Positions 53,439-62,783 are shown, numbered from the stretch's first letter. The stretch: DNA of 64,000 nt from JABDJX01 sp039942715 (GCA_039942715.1 JBDVBY010000001.1:62001-126000); one strand, 5' to 3'. The notes: a model not told the origin generated them from the sequence alone. Program-made: numbers and translations.

Positions 53439-54608
53439 ATGAAGCTCTACCTGCTGGCAGGCGAACCTTCAGGGGACAAGCTAGGAGCGGCCTTAATGGC
53501 CGGATTGAAAGAACGCGCTCCAGACATCACCTTTAAGGGCGTCGCAGGGCCACTGATGCAGGCCGAGGGTATGGACAGCCTATTCCCAATGGAGGAACTG
53601 TCGGTGATGGGCATCGCCGAAGTGCTGCCGAAATACCCCGAACTGCGCCGCCGTCTGAAGGAAACCGCCCAAGACGTGCTGAACTGGCAACCAGACGCGC
53701 TTCTGACCATCGACAGCCCGGATTTCTCACTGCGTCTTGCCAAACTGGTCAAGGCCGACAGCGATATCCGCACCATCCACTATGTCGCGCCGTCTGTCTG
53801 GGCATGGCGGCCCGGGCGCGCGGATAAAATGGCAAAGCACATTGATCAGGTGCTGGCGCTCCTACCGTTTGAGCCGCCTTACATGGAGGCCGCGGGCATG
53901 CAGTGCGATTTCGTCGGGCATCCCGTGGTGGCCGAGCCTAAGGCGAGCGACGCGGATGTTGCCGCGTTTCGCGCGCGCCACGGAATAGGCGACGCGCCAA
54001 TCGTGCTTGCCTTGCCGGGATCGCGCCGCTCAGAGGTCGCCCGGCTGGCTCCCATTTTTGGAGAGACCTTGCGCCTTGTGCTCGCAAATAATCCGCAGTC
54101 ACGCATTGTAGTGCCAGCCGCCGCGGCGGTCGCACCTGCTGTCAAAAACGCGATAGCCAAATGGCCCGGCGCGCCGATTGTCCTCGACCCAATGGACAGC
54201 GAAATACCAGAACACGAAAAACGCACCGCCTTTCGCGCTGCAAACGTGGCATTGGCCGCGTCAGGCACCGTGTCGCTAGAACTGGCGCAAGCAGGCACGC
54301 CAATGGTGATCGCCTATAATATGAACTGGCTGTCCTGGCAGATCATGAGCCGGATGGCGCGCATTGATACGGTGACGTTGGTGAACTTGGTCACGGGGCG
54401 CGAAGCGGTGCCAGAGTTTCTTGGCCCTGCTTGCACGCCCGCAGCGATATCCGAGGCGTTGATCGACCTCCTGAACGATCCGGCGGCCCATGCAACACAG
54501 CGCGCTGCCATGGCAGAGACAATGGAAAAGCTTGGCGAAGGTGGGGAAGCACCCGGCCTGCGTGCGGCCCGGGCTGTTCTGGGCAAAGAAAATAGAGTTT
54601 TCTTGTGA
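53439..54608 (+). CDS. lpxB: Lipid-A-disaccharide synthase LpxB
   Basis: A 389-residue GT19 glycosyltransferase joining lipid X and UDP-diacylglucosamine. It opens with LYLLAGEPSGDKLGA and has VAPSVWAWRPGRA, DFVGHPVV, LALPGSRRSEV and SGTVSLELAQAGTPMVI. I chose ATG 53439 because the conserved protein starts there. Last gene of the cluster; the convergent mnmA ends 7 bp away. Confidence 0.96.
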   Translation: MKLYLLAGEPSGDKLGAALMAGLKERAPDITFKGVAGPLMQAEGMDSLFPMEELSVMGIAEVLPKYPELRRRLKETAQDVLNWQPDALLTIDSPDFSLRLAKLVKADSDIRTIHYVAPSVWAWRPGRADKMAKHIDQVLALLPFEPPYMEAAGMQCDFVGHPVVAEPKASDADVAAFRARHGIGDAPIVLALPGSRRSEVARLAPIFGETLRLVLANNPQSRIVVPAAAAVAPAVKNAIAKWPGAPIVLDPMDSEIPEHEKRTAFRAANVALAASGTVSLELAQAGTPMVIAYNMNWLSWQIMSRMARIDTVTLVNLVTGREAVPEFLGPACTPAAISEALIDLLNDPAAHATQRAAMAETMEKLGEGGEAPGLRAARAVLGKENRVFL

Positions 54609-54615
54609 TCCGCGC

Positions 54616-55761
54616 TTAGTATCCGCGCCAGATCCAGCCGCCACCGAACACACGTGATCCGGTGGGCGCATAAAACACGCAAGCCTGTCCCGGTGACACG
54701 CCTTGTTCCGGTGTGATCAAATCCACTTCCGCTTCTGTTTCTGAAATCGGGCGCACCACAGCTTCGACAGGCGGCTTGGTCGAGCGGATTTTTACCGACA
54801 ATTCCCAGCTGTCTTGCGAAGTGAAGGGCGCGTCACCCAACCAGTTGATCTCGCGCACCGGCACTGTGCGCGTCTCCAAAAGCTCTTTTGGCCCGACAAT
54901 CACCTGTTTGGCGTCCACATCCAGCTTGATCACATAAAGCGGCTCATCGAGCCCGCCTACGCCAAGCCCGCGACGCTGCCCGATGGTGTAATGGATCACG
55001 CCCTTATGGTTGCCAAGCACACGCCCATCTACATGCACGATCTCACCAACCTCTGCAGCACCCGGGCGCAGTTTCTCAATCACAGAGGCATAGTTGCCGT
55101 CGGGCACAAAGCAGATGTCCTGACTGTCCGGCTTGTCCGCCAGCGCCAACCCGTGTTTTGTCGCCAGCGCGCGCGTTTCGTCTTTTGAAACCAGATGCCC
55201 CAAAGGAAACCGCAGAAACTCAAGCTGTTCGGGCGTGGTCGAGAACAGGAAGTACGACTGATCGCGCACGTGGTCAGCAGCGCGGTGTAGCTGTGGCCCA
55301 CCGTCGCCAGCAAAGCGCTGAATGTAATGTCCCGTCGCCATGCAATCGGCGTCGAGGTCTTTGGCGGTATGCAACAGGTCTTTGAACTTTACCCGCTCAT
55401 TACAGCGGATGCAGGGCACGGGCGTGGCTCCTGCCAGATAGCTGTCGGCAAATTCGTCGATCACGGCATCGCGAAAGATGTTCTCGTAATCAAGCACATA
55501 GTGCGGAAAGCCCATATCTTCGGCCACGCGCCGCGCATCGTGAATATCAACGCCCGCACAGCACGCGCCCTTCTTCGCCAAAGCCGCGCCATGGTCATAA
55601 AGCTGCAGGGTAACGCCAATCACGTCATAGCCTTCGTGTGCGAGCTCTGCCGCCACAACCGAGCTGTCCACGCCACCCGACATCGCCACAACGACCCGTG
55701 TCTCAGACGGAGGCTTTGGAAAACCAAGGGAATTTAGCGGCCGGTTGTGATCAAGCGCCAT
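54616..55761 (-). CDS. mnmA: tRNA-specific 2-thiouridylase MnmA
   Basis: A 381-residue ATP-dependent thiolase modifying U34 of tRNA-Lys, -Glu and -Gln. The PP-loop is VAMSGGVDSSVVAAEL; the catalytic cysteines are in PVPCIRCNERVKF and SQDICFVP. ATG 55761 follows CAGGAT; the longer frame adds 25 unconserved residues. Confidence 0.95.
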   Translation of the reverse strand: MALDHNRPLNSLGFPKPPSETRVVVAMSGGVDSSVVAAELAHEGYDVIGVTLQLYDHGAALAKKGACCAGVDIHDARRVAEDMGFPHYVLDYENIFRDAVIDEFADSYLAGATPVPCIRCNERVKFKDLLHTAKDLDADCMATGHYIQRFAGDGGPQLHRAADHVRDQSYFLFSTTPEQLEFLRFPLGHLVSKDETRALATKHGLALADKPDSQDICFVPDGNYASVIEKLRPGAAEVGEIVHVDGRVLGNHKGVIHYTIGQRRGLGVGGLDEPLYVIKLDVDAKQVIVGPKELLETRTVPVREINWLGDAPFTSQDSWELSVKIRSTKPPVEAVVRPISETEAEVDLITPEQGVSPGQACVFYAPTGSRVFGGGWIWRGY

Positions 55762-55894
55762 CGGAGAATCCTGCGGGTCGGAGGGTTTGAACTGAAATAT
55801 AGGAAAATTGTCCACACTCACAAGGCCGGGCTTCACGCATGATTAAGAGAGGTTGCGATATAGCTTTCGGCAGACGCGAACTTTTGGAACGCAA

Positions 55895-56173
55895 ATGTAT
55901 CTGAAGAAAGTCAATGGACCCCGTGCTGTGACCTTGCCTGATGGTAAGGTGATGACGCGCGCCGATCTTCCTCCGCCTTCAACGCGCCGGTGGGTGGCAA
56001 GCCGTAAGGCGGCGGTGGTGCGTGCCATTTCTGCCGAACTGATTTCGCGTGAAGAAGCCTTAAAAGAGTATGCTTTGTCAGAAGAAGAACTAGACGCTTG
56101 GCACGTTGCGGTTGAGCTGCATGGCGAAACGGCCCTAAAAGCTACAACTATTCAGCGCTATAGACAACCATAG
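55895..56173 (+). CDS. sciP: CtrA inhibitor SciP (DUF1153)
   Basis: A 92-residue helix-turn-helix protein of the DUF1153 family. In Caulobacter SciP binds DNA and blocks CtrA-dependent transcription in G1. Typical parts are VNGPRAVTLPDGKVMTRADLPPP, the basic RRWVASRKAAVV, and the helix-turn-helix ISREEALKEYALSEEELDAW. It lies directly upstream of ctrA, as in many Rhodobacteraceae. Confidence 0.93.
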   Translation: MYLKKVNGPRAVTLPDGKVMTRADLPPPSTRRWVASRKAAVVRAISAELISREEALKEYALSEEELDAWHVAVELHGETALKATTIQRYRQP

Positions 56174-56199
56174 CGTGTATATGCTATTCTTTAACCTTG

Positions 56200-56214
56200 G
56201 TAACTGACGGTTAA
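56200..56214. promoter_or_regulatory. Candidate CtrA box upstream of ctrA
   Basis: GTAA-N7-TTAA differs by one base from the TTAA-N7-TTAA CtrA consensus. A further TTAAC half lies at 56191. The site is 50 bp before the ctrA start, suited to autoregulation. Confidence 0.4.
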
Positions 56215-56265
56215 CTAATTCGCGGCATCTTAAGACGTCAGTAGGGAATACTTCGGAGAAGTAAT

Positions 56266-56988
56266 ATGCGCGTGCTATTGGTTGAAGACGATCCAACGAC
56301 CTCAAGAAGCATCGAACTGATGCTAACCCATGCAAATCTGAACGTTTATGCGACGGACATGGGAGAAGAGGGGGTCGATCTCGCCAAGCTATATGATTAC
56401 GACCTGATTCTTCTTGATTTGGATCTGCCCGATATGGACGGCCATGAGGTGCTGCGGCAACTTCGGTTGGCCCGGGTAGAAACGCCGATCCTGATTTTGA
56501 CCGGCTCGGACGATACAGAAAGCAAGATCAAGGGATTTGGCTTTGGCGCAGATGATTATCTGACCAAACCGTTCCACCGCGAAGAGTTGGTGGCGCGTAT
56601 TCACGCGATCATCCGTCGCTCTAAGGGGCATGCACAGTCGGTTATTGAAACTGGCAAGGTTTGCGTGAACTTGGATGCGAAGACTGTCGAGGTGGGCGGC
56701 AAGACTGTGCATCTGACAGGCAAAGAATATCAGATGCTTGAGCTTTTATCGCTGCGCAAAGGCACCACGCTGACCAAAGAGATGTTTTTAAACCATCTTT
56801 ACGGCGACATGGACGAGCCTGAGTTGAAAATCATCGACGTCTTTATCTGTAAGCTGCGCAAGAAACTGTCAGTTGCCACCGATGGCGACAATTACATCGA
56901 AACGGTTTGGGGCCGCGGATACGTGCTGCGCGATCCACAACCGCTTGAGATGGATCCGGAACCAGTCCCGGTCCGTGTGTCCGCATAA
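56266..56988 (+). CDS. ctrA: Cell-cycle response regulator CtrA
   Basis: A 240-residue OmpR-type regulator. The receiver domain (1-120) has the acidic pocket VEDD, the phosphoacceptor Asp in LILLDLDLPDMDG and the Lys in YLTKPFHREEL. The winged helix DNA-binding domain (about 130-230) includes LTGKEYQMLELL, and the final part KLSVATDGDNYIETVWGRGYVL is near identical to known CtrA. In Roseobacters CtrA is non-essential and controls motility, gene transfer agents and c-di-GMP genes through CckA-ChpT. It ends at an intrinsic terminator. Confidence 0.97.
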   Translation: MRVLLVEDDPTTSRSIELMLTHANLNVYATDMGEEGVDLAKLYDYDLILLDLDLPDMDGHEVLRQLRLARVETPILILTGSDDTESKIKGFGFGADDYLTKPFHREELVARIHAIIRRSKGHAQSVIETGKVCVNLDAKTVEVGGKTVHLTGKEYQMLELLSLRKGTTLTKEMFLNHLYGDMDEPELKIIDVFICKLRKKLSVATDGDNYIETVWGRGYVLRDPQPLEMDPEPVPVRVSA

Positions 56989-57015
56989 AAAAATCCCCTC
57001 CTTGGGTTACGGCAA

Positions 57016-57050
57016 CAAAGGCATCAGAGATTTCTGGTGCCTTTGTTTAT
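57016..57050 (+). terminator. Intrinsic terminator of ctrA
   Basis: CAAAGGCATCAGA (57016-57028) and TCTGGTGCCTTTG (57033-57045) form a 13-bp stem with one T-G pair and a 4-nt loop, then TTTAT. It lies 27 bp after the ctrA stop. Confidence 0.85.
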
Positions 57051-57135
57051 GTCTGGAACTGGATTCTTCGAAGGCTTGCTCTGGACCCAACGGGATGAGC
57101 GATTTATCCATAAGCCATTAAACGTGGAGCCTTGG

Positions 57136-59286
57136 ATGATCAAAGACGTCGCAACCCTGTCGCTGCAAGAAGCTGAAAAAGAACTGGCGCGGCTGGCACT
57201 GGCCCTTGGGGCCGCAAATACAGCGTATCACACCAATGATGCGCCCGATTTGTCGGATTCTGATTACGATGCTTTGAAGCGGCGCAACAAAGAGATCGAG
57301 GCGCGCTTTCCTGGCCTGAAGCGCGACGACTCGCCGTCCGATCAGGTAGGCGCGCCCGTGAGCGAGGGCTTTCAAAAGATCAAACATTCGATCCCGATGC
57401 TGTCGCTAGGCAATGCGTTTGATGGGGAGGATGTTGACGAATTTGACCGTTCGATCCGCAAATATCTGGGTACGCCGGAAGGCGAGTCGATCCACTATAC
57501 GGCAGAGCCGAAAATTGATGGCCTGTCGTTAGCGCTGCGTTATGAGGGCGGCGAACTGGTGCACGCGGCCACCCGCGGTGATGGCCAAACCGGCGAGAAC
57601 GTGACGCAAAATGCGCTGACGATTGCAGATGTCCCGCAATCCATTAGCGGCGCGCCCGACCTTTTGGAGGTGCGCGGCGAAGTTTACATGAGCCACGCAG
57701 ATTTCGCAGATCTGAACGTGCGCCAGGAAGCGGAAGGCGGCAAAACATTCGCCAATCCGCGCAACGCGGCCGCCGGGTCTTTGCGCCAGTTGGATGCGAA
57801 GATCACCGCAAAACGCCCCTTGAGGTTTTTCGCCTATGCTTGGGGAATCCTAAGCGCGCCTTTGGCTGAAACCCAGTTTGGCGCAATCGAGCGCCTTGCG
57901 GACTTGGGATTTCAGACCAATCCGCTGACGAAGCTTTGCGCCGGACCAAGGGAGATGGTGGCGCATTATGGCGACATCGAACAACAGCGCGCGTCGCTTG
58001 GCTATGACATTGACGGCGTTGTTTACAAAGTGGATGACCTTGCGCTTCAGGGCCGTCTTGGGTTCCGCTCGACCACGCCGCGGTGGGCGATTGCGCATAA
58101 ATTCCCGGCCGAATTGGCGTGGACGCGGCTTGATGGCATCGACATTCAGGTTGGACGCACGGGCGCTTTGTCGCCCGTGGCGCGTTTGCAGCCCGTGACG
58201 GTTGGCGGCGTTGTTGTCTCGAACGCGACGCTTCACAACGAGGACTACATCGCCGGGCGTGACTCGAATGGCGCGCCCATTCGCGGCGGCAAAGACATTC
58301 GTGTGGGCGATTTTGTACAGGTCTATCGCGCAGGCGACGTGATCCCGAAGGTTGCAGACGTGGATCTCAGCAAACGTCCCGAAGGGGCTGTGCCGTTCAG
58401 GTTTCCGCAAACCTGTCCGGAGTGCGACTCCGAAGCTGTGCGCGAAGAAGGCGACGCGGTGCGCCGTTGTACGGGCGGATTGATTTGCCCAGCACAGGCC
58501 GTTGAAAAGCTGAAGCATTTTGTCAGTCGCGCGGCCTTTGACATTGAAGGGCTTGGCGCAAAGCAGGCGGAACAGTTTTTTGCCGATGAGTGGGTGCGCG
58601 AGCCTGCTGATATTTTCACGCTGCGCGATCGCTTTGGGAGTGGCGGATTGCAACAGCTGCAAAACCGCGAAGGCTGGGGGCAAAAGTCGGCCGAAAACTT
58701 GTTCGATGCGATTGATGACAAACGGGAAATTGAGTTTCGCCGTTTTCTGTTCGGTCTTGGTATTCGCCATTTGGGCGAGGGCTCGTCAAAAGATCTGTCG
58801 CGCGCTTTTGGCACATGGGAAGCGTTGAGCGCTGCCGCCGATGCGGCCATCAACGAACCGGCTTTCGCGAACACCTCAAAGGAAACGCTTGCTGCAAGCC
58901 CGGCTTGGGATGATTTTTTGAACATCGACGGCGTGGGGCTGACCGTCACGCAATCGCTTTTGGCTGCATTGGCGAACCCAAAAGAACGCGCTTCAATCGA
59001 CCGTCTGGTCGCACATCTGAACATTTTGGAAGCGGAAGAACAGGCCACCGACAGCCCCGTCGCAGGTAAAACCGTAGTCTTTACCGGTACGCTGGAAAAG
59101 ATGACACGTGCCGAGGCCAAGGCGCGCGCCGAAAGCTTGGGGGCGAAAGTGTCCGGTTCGGTGTCGGCAAAAACTGATCTGCTGGTTGCTGCGCCGGGGG
59201 CGGGATCAAAGGCGAAAAAGGCGGCAGAACTGGGGATTGAAACGCTGGACGAAGACGGCTGGCTGGCCCTGATCGAGGGGGTATGA
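57136..59286 (+). CDS. ligA: NAD-dependent DNA ligase LigA
   Basis: A 716-residue ligase. The adenylation domain has the nucleophile Lys in AEPKIDGLSLALRYEGG and a conserved RGDGQTGENVT; an OB fold follows. A four-Cys zinc finger starts at CPECDSEA and ends at CPAQ. Helix-hairpin-helix repeats and a C-terminal BRCT domain (VFTGTLEKMTRAEAK) complete it. ATG 57136 has GGAG upstream; the longer frame starts inside the ctrA terminator. It overlaps recG by 4 bp. Confidence 0.97.
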   Translation: MIKDVATLSLQEAEKELARLALALGAANTAYHTNDAPDLSDSDYDALKRRNKEIEARFPGLKRDDSPSDQVGAPVSEGFQKIKHSIPMLSLGNAFDGEDVDEFDRSIRKYLGTPEGESIHYTAEPKIDGLSLALRYEGGELVHAATRGDGQTGENVTQNALTIADVPQSISGAPDLLEVRGEVYMSHADFADLNVRQEAEGGKTFANPRNAAAGSLRQLDAKITAKRPLRFFAYAWGILSAPLAETQFGAIERLADLGFQTNPLTKLCAGPREMVAHYGDIEQQRASLGYDIDGVVYKVDDLALQGRLGFRSTTPRWAIAHKFPAELAWTRLDGIDIQVGRTGALSPVARLQPVTVGGVVVSNATLHNEDYIAGRDSNGAPIRGGKDIRVGDFVQVYRAGDVIPKVADVDLSKRPEGAVPFRFPQTCPECDSEAVREEGDAVRRCTGGLICPAQAVEKLKHFVSRAAFDIEGLGAKQAEQFFADEWVREPADIFTLRDRFGSGGLQQLQNREGWGQKSAENLFDAIDDKREIEFRRFLFGLGIRHLGEGSSKDLSRAFGTWEALSAAADAAINEPAFANTSKETLAASPAWDDFLNIDGVGLTVTQSLLAALANPKERASIDRLVAHLNILEAEEQATDSPVAGKTVVFTGTLEKMTRAEAKARAESLGAKVSGSVSAKTDLLVAAPGAGSKAKKAAELGIETLDEDGWLALIEGV

Positions 59287-61373
59287 GCAGCCGTCCGGAA
59301 ATTCTGTTTCCGCTGTTTGCTGGGATTGAAACGCTACCTGGCGTGGGCCCTAAAATTGCGAAATCGCTTGAGCAGATGGGAATAGTCAGTCCGCGCGATG
59401 TGTTGATGACGCTACCTGCCTCTGGGATCGACCGGAAGTTTAGGCCTACGATCAATGGTTTGACCTTTCCCGTTGTTGCCACCACCGAAGTAGCCATCGA
59501 GCGTCATCACCCCGCACGTGGCAAAGGGCGTCCCTATCGCATTGATGTGTCGGATGCGGAAACATCGTTCAGCCTGGTGTTTTTTCATGCGCGCGATGAT
59601 TGGTTGGCACGCCAGTTGCCGGTGGGCGAACGGCGTGTGATTTCTGGGCGGCTCGAGCTTTTTGATGGCGTCGCCCAAATGGTGCACCCCGATCACATTT
59701 TGCCTGTTGCCGAGGCCGAAAGTCTGCCGGCGTTTGAGCCTGTGTACCCGCTGACCCAGGGTGTGACGCTAAAAGTGATGACCAAAGCAGCCGCTGCCAC
59801 GGTCGCGCGCGCGCCTGAATTGGCCGAGTGGATTGATCCGGCTTTGGTTGACCAGCGCAAATGGCCGAGCTGGCACAGCGCAATTACGCTTGCGCACGCC
59901 CCGCTTGGATCGGGCGATTTGGCGATTGCTGCGCCCCATCGAGAACGCTTGGCCTATGATGAATTGCTGGCCCATCAGCTGACCTTGGCCTTGGCGCGCG
60001 CGACCCGACGCAAGAAAATGGGCCGTGCGAATGTGGCGACTGGCAAGCTGCAATCTAAAGTTCTGAAGGCGCTGCCTTACCGCCCAACAGATGCGCAGAC
60101 CCGCGCCATTTCTGAAATTTCCGATGATCTTGCAGCGCCTGAGCGAATGAATCGATTGCTCCAAGGTGACGTTGGATCTGGCAAAACCCTGGTTGCTTTG
60201 ATGAGTTTGCTTGTCGCAGTTGAAGCAGGCGGACAGGGAGTGTTGATGGCCCCGACCGAGATTTTGGCGCGCCAACATCTGATGGCGTTACAGCCTTTGG
60301 CCGAAAAAGCGGGCGTCGTGTTAGAGCTTTTGACCGGTCGCGATAAGGGAAGCGAACGGACGGGGAAACTTAAGGCGCTTAAATCCGGTGATATCCAGAT
60401 TTTGGTGGGTACCCATGCTGTGTTTCAAAAAGACGTTGAATTTGATGATCTTAGGTTGGCGATCGTCGACGAGCAACATCGCTTTGGCGTGGCGCAGCGC
60501 ATGGAATTGGGGCGCAAAGGCGAACGCGCCGATGTGCTGGTGATGACGGCCACGCCCATTCCACGCTCACTCAGCCTAACGCAATATGGCGACATGGATG
60601 TCTCGATCTTGGATGAAAAGCCGCCTGGACGCACGCCTGTGACAACCGCGCTGACGTCGGATGAAAGGATAGACGAGGTTGTCGCACATCTGCGCAAAGC
60701 CGTGGACGAGGGGCGCCAAGCCTATTGGGTTTGCCCCTTGGTGGACGAAAGCGAAGTGTCCGATCTGATGGCGGCCGAGCAGAGGTTCAAACGCCTGCGC
60801 GCGGCCTTTCCCGAAGGATCGGTCGGCTTGGTACACGGCCAAATGCCACCAAGCGAAAAAGACGCGGCGATGGCCGAGTTCGTGGCGGGCAAAACCAAAG
60901 TGTTGGTCGCCACGACGGTGATCGAAGTGGGCGTAGATGTGCCAAACGCCTCAATCATGGTGATCGAACGCGCCGAAACCTTCGGCTTGGCCCAGTTGCA
61001 CCAATTGCGCGGACGCGTCGGGCGTGGGGCGGCGGCCTCGACCTGTTTGCTGATGTATCAATCACCACTATCGGAAACCGGGCGCAAACGGTTAGAGATC
61101 TTGCGCGAAACCGAAGACGGCTTTCGCATCGCCGAGGAAGACTTGCAGATGCGTGGTGCAGGAGATGTGATCGGCACCGCGCAATCGGGCTTGCCGCGTT
61201 TTCGCATCGCTGATCTTGAGCGCCAAGCCACGCTGATGGAAATTGCCAACACCGACGCGCGCAAGCTGATTGAAGAGGACCCGACCCTTAAAGGTGCACG
61301 TGGCGAAGCGGCGCGTGTTCTTCTTTGGCTCATGGAGCAAGATAAAGCTATTCAAATGATTTCAGTGGGTTAG
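59283..61373 (+). CDS. recG: ATP-dependent DNA helicase RecG
   Basis: A 696-residue superfamily 2 helicase that remodels stalled forks and branched DNA. The N-terminal wedge domain (about 60-150) is followed by Walker A (LLQGDVGSGKTLVAL), DEQH (IVDEQHRFGV), motif III (MTATPIPRSLSLT) and the C-terminal helicase half with QLHQLRGRVGRG. It is co-transcribed with ligA (ATGA at 59283). Confidence 0.97.
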   Translation: MSSRPEILFPLFAGIETLPGVGPKIAKSLEQMGIVSPRDVLMTLPASGIDRKFRPTINGLTFPVVATTEVAIERHHPARGKGRPYRIDVSDAETSFSLVFFHARDDWLARQLPVGERRVISGRLELFDGVAQMVHPDHILPVAEAESLPAFEPVYPLTQGVTLKVMTKAAAATVARAPELAEWIDPALVDQRKWPSWHSAITLAHAPLGSGDLAIAAPHRERLAYDELLAHQLTLALARATRRKKMGRANVATGKLQSKVLKALPYRPTDAQTRAISEISDDLAAPERMNRLLQGDVGSGKTLVALMSLLVAVEAGGQGVLMAPTEILARQHLMALQPLAEKAGVVLELLTGRDKGSERTGKLKALKSGDIQILVGTHAVFQKDVEFDDLRLAIVDEQHRFGVAQRMELGRKGERADVLVMTATPIPRSLSLTQYGDMDVSILDEKPPGRTPVTTALTSDERIDEVVAHLRKAVDEGRQAYWVCPLVDESEVSDLMAAEQRFKRLRAAFPEGSVGLVHGQMPPSEKDAAMAEFVAGKTKVLVATTVIEVGVDVPNASIMVIERAETFGLAQLHQLRGRVGRGAAASTCLLMYQSPLSETGRKRLEILRETEDGFRIAEEDLQMRGAGDVIGTAQSGLPRFRIADLERQATLMEIANTDARKLIEEDPTLKGARGEAARVLLWLMEQDKAIQMISVG

Positions 61374-61506
61374 GGTGTTTTTGAACATTTTGTTCGCGAA
61401 TGTTCTTAAAAAGTTCTTTACAAGACATCTCAAATTTGAGAACAATCGGGCAACAAAAGCGAGCCCGCCCGCTCGTGCCTGATCCCAGAAAGAGGACACC
61501 ATTGAG

Positions 61507-61626
61507 ATGCAAGAGCTTAAAGAAACCTTTTCCCGCAACGCCGCGTCCCTGCCTGCAGATTTCGCCTGCGTTGCTGCTTTGGTCGTGATTATCTTCACCG
61601 GATTGTCGCTGCCTAGCCTGTTTTAG
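61507..61626 (+). CDS. 39-residue single-helix membrane protein
   Basis: A short open frame after recG: a charged N-terminus (MQELKETFSRN) and one membrane helix (FACVAALVVIIFTGLSLPSL). GAGGA precedes it, but at about 11 bases, longer than ideal. A hairpin and a strong terminator follow downstream, consistent with a small transcript of its own. No family recognised. Confidence 0.5.
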   Translation: MQELKETFSRNAASLPADFACVAALVVIIFTGLSLPSLF

Positions 61627-61764
61627 CCTTTCCGAAACTACCGACACTGCCTGCGGTCTGAAAAACCACTGATCGCGCATCCTGTCCCAAATTTGATGCG
61701 CACTCTGTCCCTCATCAGGTCCATGTCCCGGGCCTAACTGGTTTTTTGATCAGACACGCCACTT

Positions 61765-61800
61765 CCGCCGCCACCTTACAGGTGCGCGGCGGTTTTTTTT
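61765..61800 (+). terminator. Strong intrinsic terminator
   Basis: CCGCCGCCACC and GGTGCGCGGCGG pair over 11 bp with one bulged C and a TTACA loop, followed by eight T. It terminates plus-strand transcripts from recG or the small ORF, just before the convergent Fe-S scaffold gene. Confidence 0.88.
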
Positions 61801-61814
61801 GCAATTTCAGAAAA

Positions 61815-62267
61815 CTAGGCGCAGTTTGTCTTCTCGCCTGCCAGCGCCATCGCCTCTGCCGTCGCTTCTAACGCCAGCATAATCGATGCGTGCCGATTGC
61901 GAAATTCCCGCGCCGGGATCAACACCTCGTAACCGTCAAAAGGGGCGTCCGGTACCGGCCCGTCTTCAGTCAGCATCATGCGTAACGCATCGCGGGCGGT
62001 CTCAATCTCGCGCGCGCTGCGACCAATGACAACGCTGCCCAAAACGGACGCGGCCGCCTGACCCAAAGCGCAGGCTTTCACATCCTGTCCAAACCCGGCG
62101 ATCACACCGTCTTCAACCGCAACGTCCACCGTCACAGTAGAACCGCACAACGGCGAACGCTTTTTCACAGACGCATCCGCGTGGTCAAGTCGATCCGTCA
62201 AAGGGATGTCCGCCGCAAGCTCAAGGATCTTGCCGGAATAAAGCTTTATCAAGTCAGTGTCGGCCAT
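61815..62267 (-). CDS. Iron-sulfur cluster assembly scaffold protein (IscU/NifU-N-like)
   Basis: A 150-residue protein. Conserved cysteines are in RSPLCGSTVTVDV and VKACALGQAAASVLG, with a last Cys at the penultimate position (TNCA), giving the three-Cys pattern of SufU/IscU-like scaffolds. In Rhodobacterales such proteins sit outside the suf operon. It diverges from hisI. Confidence 0.85.
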   Translation of the reverse strand: MADTDLIKLYSGKILELAADIPLTDRLDHADASVKKRSPLCGSTVTVDVAVEDGVIAGFGQDVKACALGQAAASVLGSVVIGRSAREIETARDALRMMLTEDGPVPDAPFDGYEVLIPAREFRNRHASIMLALEATAEAMALAGEKTNCA

Positions 62268-62333
62268 GTCTTTCCTTTGGCGGCTTACGCTTCTATCTAG
62301 GGCACTGCTTTGGTTTTGAAAAGGATACAGCCC

Positions 62334-62696
62334 ATGGCCTTTGATCCGGCGACGCTAAAATACGATGAAAACGGCCTGATCCCGGCGATTGCCCAAGACG
62401 AGGCAACGGGCGAAGTGCTGATGATGGCGTGGATGAACGCGCAATCGATCACCCGCACCATGGCCACCAAACGCGTCACTTACTGGTCGCGCTCGCGTCA
62501 GGCGTTCTGGGCCAAAGGCGAAACATCGGGCAATATCCAAACGCTGGTCGATCTGCGGGTCGACTGCGACCGCGATTGTCTGCTTCTGATCGTGCGCCAA
62601 AAAGGCCCGGCCTGTCATACGGATCGACGCAGCTGCTTTTACACATCCGTTCAAAAAGGCGCGGAAGTCGAGCTTATGAAGCCCATGGCATCCTAA
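62334..62696 (+). CDS. hisI: Phosphoribosyl-AMP cyclohydrolase
   Basis: A 120-residue enzyme opening the purine ring of phosphoribosyl-AMP in histidine synthesis. Diagnostic parts are YWSRSRQAFWAKGETSG, the metal site VDCDRDCLL and GPACHTDRRSCFY. It is the separate HisI form, without a HisE domain. AAGGA precedes ATG 62334. Confidence 0.95.
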   Translation: MAFDPATLKYDENGLIPAIAQDEATGEVLMMAWMNAQSITRTMATKRVTYWSRSRQAFWAKGETSGNIQTLVDLRVDCDRDCLLLIVRQKGPACHTDRRSCFYTSVQKGAEVELMKPMAS

Positions 62697-62699
62697 GAT

Positions 62700-62774
62700 T
62701 TCTTCTGTCCAAAAATACCTCGGGGAGCGCGAGGGGCAGCGCCCCTCGTCACCGCGGCGACGTAGTCGGCGCAA
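62700..62774 (+). repeat. Dispersed hairpin repeat, copy 4
   Basis: TTCTTCTGTCCAAAAATACC, then TCGGGGAG, the perfect hairpin CGAGGGGC-AGC-GCCCCTCG and a GGCGCAA end. It fills the gap between hisI and the convergent gluQ. Confidence 0.88.
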
Positions 62775-62783
62775 TTGAAGTCT

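Noticed and set aside
57850..58770. 306-codon minus-strand frame opposite ligA
   Set aside because: Antisense to conserved ligase domains, with no ribosome site or family resemblance.
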